A DNA stretch of 64,000 nucleotides from contig NZ_CP093443.1 of assembly GCF_026168515.1 (NCBI RefSeq), forward strand, positions 4,030,001 to 4,094,000. The letters are read 5' to 3'. Below are positions 59,252-64,000 of the stretch, in pieces. The DNA is from Brevibacterium spongiae (lineage in GTDB: Bacteria; Actinomycetota; Actinomycetes; Actinomycetales; Brevibacteriaceae). Under the pieces are notes generated by a model. That model was not told the DNA's origin and did no database searches. It worked only from the letters and a program-made list of their open reading frames with translations. Every line of letters starts with the position of its first letter. The first letter of the stretch is position 1. The position numbers and the translations under genes were made by a program.

Positions 59252-62200
59252 ATGCCCTCCTCACTCCATCCTGCCTGGTCATCCACCCGATTCTCTTCGT
59301 TAGGAGCACGCCGCTCCCCCGCATTCGTCCCCGCGATCCTCACCACGTTGGCTGTCCTCGCCGCCCTCGTCGCGCCCGTGGGAACGCTTCCCGGTCAGCC
59401 GGGGCCCGCCTCGGCGCCGGCCTATGCCGCACCGCCGAGTGATGACGACCTCGGCAAGGACGGATCGGCGCTGCGCTCCGCGGAGACCAAGCACGTGGCC
59501 CCGGGGTTGGAGCTGACGAACTTCTCCCGCCTCGAGGACGGCGGCTGGAACAACGGCAATGTGCTCACCGCGGACCTCACCACGGATTCCCTGTCGATGG
59601 ACGTCCGCGATACCGGCAAGGTCGCCGGCGGCGGCACGACGAGCGAGATCATGGCCGGAGGCCCCGACGGGAAGAAGGCGGTCGCCGCCGTCAACGGAAC
59701 ATTCTTCGACATCAACAAGTCGTGGGCGCCGATCTACACCTCGGTGTCGAAGGAGGGCATGCGCATCGGCTCGAAGGAGCCGAAACCGGCGCTCACTCTC
59801 GAAGACAAGAAGGCCGCGGTGTCGATGCTCTCGGCCGCGGGCACGCTGTCCCACGACGGGCAGGAGACGGAACTCGGCGGACTGAACAACCCGGAACTCT
59901 CCCCCGACTCGATCGGGGTGTACAACGAAGCCTGGGGCGATCACACGCTCGACCGTCCGGTCGGCGGACCCGATGAGATCGCCGCCGAGGTCGCCCGCGT
60001 CACCGTCGTCGACGGCAGAGTCACCGAGGCCTCCGGCATGGTCGAGAAGGCAGGAGATCCCGAGATTCCCGCCGATGGTCAGGTACTGCTCGGTCGCGAC
60101 GCGGGGGCGAAGACGCTCTCAGAACTCGAGGTCGGCGATGAGGTCGACGTCGAGATCGGTCCCAGCGAGGACGTCGACATGGGGATTGCAGGCAGCCATC
60201 AGATCCTCACCGACGGCACGGTCCCCGACCTCGCCGCCGGTGACCTCGAGGACACCGCCCATCCGCGCACTGCTGTGGGCATCAGCAAGGACGGTTCAGA
60301 GCTGTTCGTCACCACCATCGACGGACGCAGCGAATCCTCCGGCGGCATGAGCCTTGAGGACATGGGCGAGTTCTTCTCCGACATCGGCGCCTTTAACGCG
60401 GTCAACCTCGACGGCGGCGGGTCGACGACGATGCTCGCTCGCGCCGCCGGCAAGGATGCGCCAGTGGTGCAGAACGACCCGTCCGACGGTGAGCAGCGCA
60501 CAGTCGCCAACGCCCTCGTCTTCTACTCCGATGCTCCGGCCGAGCAGCTCACCGATGCGCAGATCGAACCCGAACTCGACAAGCAGACCACGGTGCTCAA
60601 GGGCCTGTCCCGGACGATGAAGGGCACGGGGCTCGGGGCGAATCTCGAACCGGTGGCCGCCTCGGGGACGTTCAGCGTCGACGGCGGAGTGAAGCTGGGC
60701 GAGTCCGATGAGGCGAGCGCACGCGTGACTGGTGAGTCCACCGGCAAGGGTCGTGTGAGCTTCGAGGTCGGCGGCCACACGGCACGGAAGGAACTCGACG
60801 TCATCGGCGAACCGGTCGGACTGTGGCCGAGCGCGCGGACGATCAACCTCGAAGACGCCGAGGACTCGCAGTCCGTGTCTCTGACAGGGTACGACTCCGA
60901 GGGCAGACGATCGCTCATCGAAACCGACGACATCGAGGTCGACGCCGATGAAGGGCTCAGGGTCGACACCGACAGCCTCGGCGAACTCGTCGTCTCCGCC
61001 GATCCGGACACGGCGGCGAAGAGCGCGGACTCTCGGGACGGCGAACCGACCTCCGGGAACCTGAAGCTCACGGTCGGGGACGTGACGACGACCATCCCGG
61101 TCACCGTCGGCACCGAATCGAATGAGGTCCTCGACTTCTCCGACACCTCGGCGTTCACCGATGGCAAAGATCGGGCCACCGGGTCATTCGCGGCCGGGGA
61201 GCCGAGTCCCGAGGGCACACCGAGCATCGATCTCAAGTATGACTTCTCCACCTCCTCCGCGACGCGCGGGTATTACCTCATTCCGAAGGAGCCTGTGAAG
61301 CTGGAAGGCAACACGGTGGCGTTCGAGATGATGGTCCGCGGCGACGGCACCGGGGCCTGGCCCAGGCTGCAGGTGAGCACTCCCGACGGCACGGTGACGA
61401 ACATCGACGGTGATCACATCACCTTCGACGGGTGGCAGAAGGTCCGCTTCACCGTTCCCGAGGGGCTGTCTCAGCCGCTCACCCTCGAACGGATCCGGAT
61501 GATGGAGACCCGCTCTGCCGAGAAGTACACGGGCGATATCTCGATTTCCGACCTGCGGGCGATCTCCACTCCCGAGACCGACGATCCGGCCGCCTCGGCG
61601 CGGCATGATCCGGCGCTGCTGACGAACGGAACCGTCAAGGACCGCCCGCAGAACATCGCGGTCATGAGCGATGCCCAGTTCGTCGCGACGGATCCCGACT
61701 CTGCTGCGGTCGAAGGTGCCAGGCGGACGCTGAAGGAGATCCGCGCGGCGAAACCGGATCTGCTCGTCATCAACGGCGACCTCGTCGATGAGGCCTCCCC
61801 GGCCGATTTCGAGTTGGCGAAGTCGATCATCGACGAGGAGTGGGACGACTCCATCCCGTACGTCTATGTCCCCGGCAATCACGAGATCATGGGCGGTGAG
61901 ATCGAGAACTTCGAGGCCGCGTTCGGCAGCCCCACGGGCGAGCGCACCGTGGGTCGGACGAAGATGGTGACCCTGAATTCCTCGGATGGAACGTTGAACG
62001 GCAGCGATGATGCGCAGCTGAATATGCTCGAAGACGCCCTCGACGAGGTGGCCGAGAGTGATGAGCTCACCGGCATCACAGTGTTCTTCCACCATCCGCC
62101 GCAGGATCCGCTGCCGTCGAAGACGAGCCAGCTCGCGGACCGGCGGGAGGCCGAGGAGTTGGAGAAGAAGCTCGGCGAGTTCCGCAAGGACAGCGGCAAG

Positions 62201-63334
62201 TCCGCGGCCGTGATCAACGGGCATGTGGGTGCGTTCCACGGCTCCGCGGTCGAAGGCGTGAGCTACCTGATCAACGGCAACTCCGGGAAGGATCCGGCCG
62301 GAACCCCGGCGACCGGCGGATTCACCGGGTGGACGATGCTCGGAATCGATCCCGGAGTCGGTGATGTCGGGGATAATCCGACCACGGCCGATCGGGTCGG
62401 CTGGTTGGCTGCGGAGACGAAGCCGCGGGTGGATTCGATCTCGCTTGAGGCCCCCGGTTCGCTGGCCCCGGGCCAGTCCGCGGAGGTTGCTGCATCATTC
62501 AAACAGGGTGAGCGCACCGTGCCCGTCGGTTGGCCGGCCACCGCTCAGTGGGGCGGTGAGGGTGTCGTCGTCGATTCCGGCGCCGAGGCGGCCATGCAGA
62601 AGGCGATGGGCGCGAAGGTCAGTGCCCAGGCGGCCGAATCCAGTGCCCCCGAGGCGGCCTCCGACGTCGTGCGCGTCAACCCGGCGACGGGGCAGATCAC
62701 TGCCGAGAATCCCGGTACGGCGACCGTCGAGGTCACTGTTAACGGCAAGACTGCGAAGGCCACCGTCGAAGTGGCCGGGGAGGAGCCGCCTCCGGGCCCC
62801 GGTGATGACGACGGGTCCGAGGACAGCAGCGGATCGTCCGAGGGCTCGGACGACAACACCGGTGATGAGGACGGCGGATCTGACGGTGCTTCCTCGGCGG
62901 GCGGCGATGCGGCTTCCTCGGACGGACCCAACGATGACGAAGCGAAAGACGGCGGAGCGAACGACGGCGGATCGTCGGAAGGATCGGACGACGGAGCGTC
63001 GTCCGAGTCTTCGGCCGCTGCCGATCGGGGTTCCTCGTCCGACGGTGCCGCGGACGGGACCGACGGCGATTCCGACCGATCCGGGTCCGGGTCCGGCGGC
63101 GATTCCGACGGAGCCGGGTCCGGCACCGGAGCGTCGAGCGAAGGCTCGTCGACCGCCTCGGCGGGGAGCGGTGCGAACGCGGATTCGTCGGGCAGCGGAT
63201 CGTCCGACGGCGATCTGCCACGCACCGGCGGGCCGGTCCTGCTCATCGCACTGCTCGGCGCACTCCTCGTCATCGGCGGAATCATCGCCGTCCACGCGGC
63301 ACGGGCACGGGTGGACGCCCGTCGACCCTCTTGA
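59252..63334 (+). CDS. LPXTG surface protein with NAGPA-type glycosidase and metallophosphoesterase domains
   Basis: 1360 residues. Signal peptide (about 1-60); a phosphodiester glycosidase (NAGPA-like) domain at about 90-430 with 'VAAVNGTFFDIN' (near 148) and 'AVNLDGGGSTTML' (near 385); Ig-like/jelly-roll stretch (430-790); a metallophosphoesterase domain (about 800-1030) with 'GDLVDEA', 'VPGNHEI' and 'VFFHHPPQ'; a Big2-like repeat near 1080-1170 ('NPATGQITAENPGTATVEV'); a Ser/Gly/Asp stalk (1175-1315); and 'LPRTG' plus a helix and basic tail for sortase. The phosphoesterase first motif is Asp-Ala-Gln instead of D-x-H, and the last is GHVGAFH instead of GHxH. GAAGG precedes ATG 59252. It probably acts on sugar-phosphate polymers of the wall; substrate unknown. 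Confidence 0.85.
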   Translation: MPSSLHPAWSSTRFSSLGARRSPAFVPAILTTLAVLAALVAPVGTLPGQPGPASAPAYAAPPSDDDLGKDGSALRSAETKHVAPGLELTNFSRLEDGGWNNGNVLTADLTTDSLSMDVRDTGKVAGGGTTSEIMAGGPDGKKAVAAVNGTFFDINKSWAPIYTSVSKEGMRIGSKEPKPALTLEDKKAAVSMLSAAGTLSHDGQETELGGLNNPELSPDSIGVYNEAWGDHTLDRPVGGPDEIAAEVARVTVVDGRVTEASGMVEKAGDPEIPADGQVLLGRDAGAKTLSELEVGDEVDVEIGPSEDVDMGIAGSHQILTDGTVPDLAAGDLEDTAHPRTAVGISKDGSELFVTTIDGRSESSGGMSLEDMGEFFSDIGAFNAVNLDGGGSTTMLARAAGKDAPVVQNDPSDGEQRTVANALVFYSDAPAEQLTDAQIEPELDKQTTVLKGLSRTMKGTGLGANLEPVAASGTFSVDGGVKLGESDEASARVTGESTGKGRVSFEVGGHTARKELDVIGEPVGLWPSARTINLEDAEDSQSVSLTGYDSEGRRSLIETDDIEVDADEGLRVDTDSLGELVVSADPDTAAKSADSRDGEPTSGNLKLTVGDVTTTIPVTVGTESNEVLDFSDTSAFTDGKDRATGSFAAGEPSPEGTPSIDLKYDFSTSSATRGYYLIPKEPVKLEGNTVAFEMMVRGDGTGAWPRLQVSTPDGTVTNIDGDHITFDGWQKVRFTVPEGLSQPLTLERIRMMETRSAEKYTGDISISDLRAISTPETDDPAASARHDPALLTNGTVKDRPQNIAVMSDAQFVATDPDSAAVEGARRTLKEIRAAKPDLLVINGDLVDEASPADFELAKSIIDEEWDDSIPYVYVPGNHEIMGGEIENFEAAFGSPTGERTVGRTKMVTLNSSDGTLNGSDDAQLNMLEDALDEVAESDELTGITVFFHHPPQDPLPSKTSQLADRREAEELEKKLGEFRKDSGKSAAVINGHVGAFHGSAVEGVSYLINGNSGKDPAGTPATGGFTGWTMLGIDPGVGDVGDNPTTADRVGWLAAETKPRVDSISLEAPGSLAPGQSAEVAASFKQGERTVPVGWPATAQWGGEGVVVDSGAEAAMQKAMGAKVSAQAAESSAPEAASDVVRVNPATGQITAENPGTATVEVTVNGKTAKATVEVAGEEPPPGPGDDDGSEDSSGSSEGSDDNTGDEDGGSDGASSAGGDAASSDGPNDDEAKDGGANDGGSSEGSDDGASSESSAAADRGSSSDGAADGTDGDSDRSGSGSGGDSDGAGSGTGASSEGSSTASAGSGANADSSGSGSSDGDLPRTGGPVLLIALLGALLVIGGIIAVHAARARVDARRPS

Positions 63335-63356
63335 CCGCCGGTGTTAGCCTCGCATT

Positions 63357-64000
63357 ATGACTGAGATGCAGGACCGTCTGACCTCGTTCGCCCACGGTGG
63401 AGGATGTGCGTGCAAGATCCCGCCGGGTGAGCTCGAGGACGCAGTGCGCGGTCTCGTCGGTCAGTCCGGTCCCGACGTCCTCGTCGGCCTCGATGACGGT
63501 GATGACGCCTCGGCGGTGCGGGTCCGTGATGACCTCGCGGTGCTCTCGACCGCGGACTTCTTCACCCCTGTCGTCGACGATGCCTATGACTGGGGACGGA
63601 TCGCGGCGGCCAATGCGCTCTCCGACATCTACGCGATGGGCGGGACTCCGGTCACGGCGATCAACCTCGTCGGGTGGCCGCGGGAGAAGCTGCCGATGGA
63701 GTTGCTCACCGAGGTGCTGCGCGGCGGTCTCGATGTCGCGGCGCAAGCGAACTGCCCCGTCGCCGGTGGGCATTCGATCGACGATCCCGAACCGAAGTAC
63801 GGCATGGCCGTGACCGGTGTGGCCCACCCGGGTAAGCTCATGCGCAATGATGCCGCCGAGGCGGGTCTTCCCCTGACATTGACCAAGCCGATCGGCGTGG
63901 GCATCCTCAACAACCGGCACAAAGCCACCGGCGACAGCATCGATGAGGCAGTGGCCACGATGACCACGCTCAACGACGAGGCCTCGCGGGCGGCACTGGC
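63357..64000 (+). CDS. selD: Selenide, water dikinase SelD (cut by window edge)
   Basis: The first 214 codons of selD are inside the window; the gene continues to the right. It makes selenophosphate from selenide and ATP for SelA. The active site is the cysteine form: 'HGGGCACKIPPGE' with C17 and K20, exactly the E. coli numbering; no in-frame TGA for selenocysteine. Further marks: 'LVGLDDGDDASAV' (AIRS-type Mg/ATP aspartates), 'TADFFTPVVDDAYDWGRIAAANALSDIYAMGG' in form, and 'VAGGHSID'. ATG 63357 has no ribosome site, so it may be leaderless. It is 22 bases after the surface-protein gene and opposite in strand to selA/selB. Confidence 0.93.
   Translation, partial: MTEMQDRLTSFAHGGGCACKIPPGELEDAVRGLVGQSGPDVLVGLDDGDDASAVRVRDDLAVLSTADFFTPVVDDAYDWGRIAAANALSDIYAMGGTPVTAINLVGWPREKLPMELLTEVLRGGLDVAAQANCPVAGGHSIDDPEPKYGMAVTGVAHPGKLMRNDAAEAGLPLTLTKPIGVGILNNRHKATGDSIDEAVATMTTLNDEASRAAL

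Noticed and set aside
1..64000. CRISPR array, insertion sequence, prophage or integrase
   Set aside because: No regular spacer-repeat pattern, no transposase- or integrase-like protein, and no terminal inverted repeats flanking genes were found. The short tandem repeats seen are 15-21 base units of two or three copies.

Overview
The window looks like a chromosomal segment of a high-G+C actinobacterium, most likely Brevibacterium or a close relative. That genus call is inference from overall protein style, base composition and the frequent lack of Shine-Dalgarno sites before regulator genes; no rRNA or other taxonomic marker is present. Coding density is high. I see no insertion sequence, prophage, integrase or CRISPR array.

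Layout. 1-7.8 kb: the start of a TetR regulator leaving on the left, an AlaA-type aminotransferase, a GAF/PucR-type regulator, and a four-gene operon for mevalonate degradation (degradative HMG-CoA reductase, HMG-CoA lyase, small membrane protein, TctA-like permease). 7.8-10.5 kb: divergent LysR regulator and Orn/Lys/Arg decarboxylase-family enzyme. 10.8-16.7 kb: ProP-like symporter, GntR regulator, flavin oxidoreductase of the trimethylamine-dehydrogenase/N-methylproline-demethylase type, and a proline racemase-family protein. 16.7-18.4 kb: quinone oxidoreductase divergent from a TetR regulator with a clear double operator. 18.5-23.5 kb: complete five-gene oligopeptide-type ABC transporter. 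23.5-27.3 kb: Rieske oxygenase plus reductase (betaine-demethylase type) divergent from a LysR regulator. 27.3-33.6 kb: small membrane protein, APC permease and two envelope proteins. 33.6-38.2 kb: D-serine ammonia-lyase, siderophore-binding lipoprotein, siderophore reductase and an EamA transporter. 38.3-43.5 kb: LysR, GlcD-like dehydrogenase, MFS transporter, PucR regulator. 43.7-48.1 kb: MHS transporter, thiamine-diphosphate enzyme and M20 hydrolase. 48.1-51.3 kb: Phd/VapC-type toxin-antitoxin pair and three small secreted cell-wall-type proteins. 51.5-55.4 kb: MFS exporter, a MerR-sliding-clamp-like fusion regulator, and a GabD-like aldehyde dehydrogenase. 55.5-64 kb: selenocysteine genes selB, selA and selC (tRNA-Sec), a 1360-residue LPXTG surface protein, and the start of selD.

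How it fits together. Much of the window is nutrient catabolism, with each pathway next to its own transporter and regulator. Mevalonate would go through HMG-CoA to acetoacetate plus acetyl-CoA. Methylated amino acids (glycine betaine or proline betaine) could be taken up by the ProP-like carrier or the ABC system, demethylated by the Rieske pair and the flavin enzyme, and passed to proline metabolism through the racemase-family protein. Iron uptake is represented by a binding lipoprotein and a reductase flanking one iron-box-like site. The selenocysteine machinery is complete (selA, selB, selC, selD), yet no selenoprotein gene is visible here, so its client lies outside.

The items most worth a second look are the TctA-like candidate mevalonate carrier, the MerR regulator with a DNA-clamp-like effector domain, the surface protein placed inside the sel cluster, the missing iron-sulfur cysteine in the flavin enzyme, and a strongly over-represented nonamer spread over the whole window.
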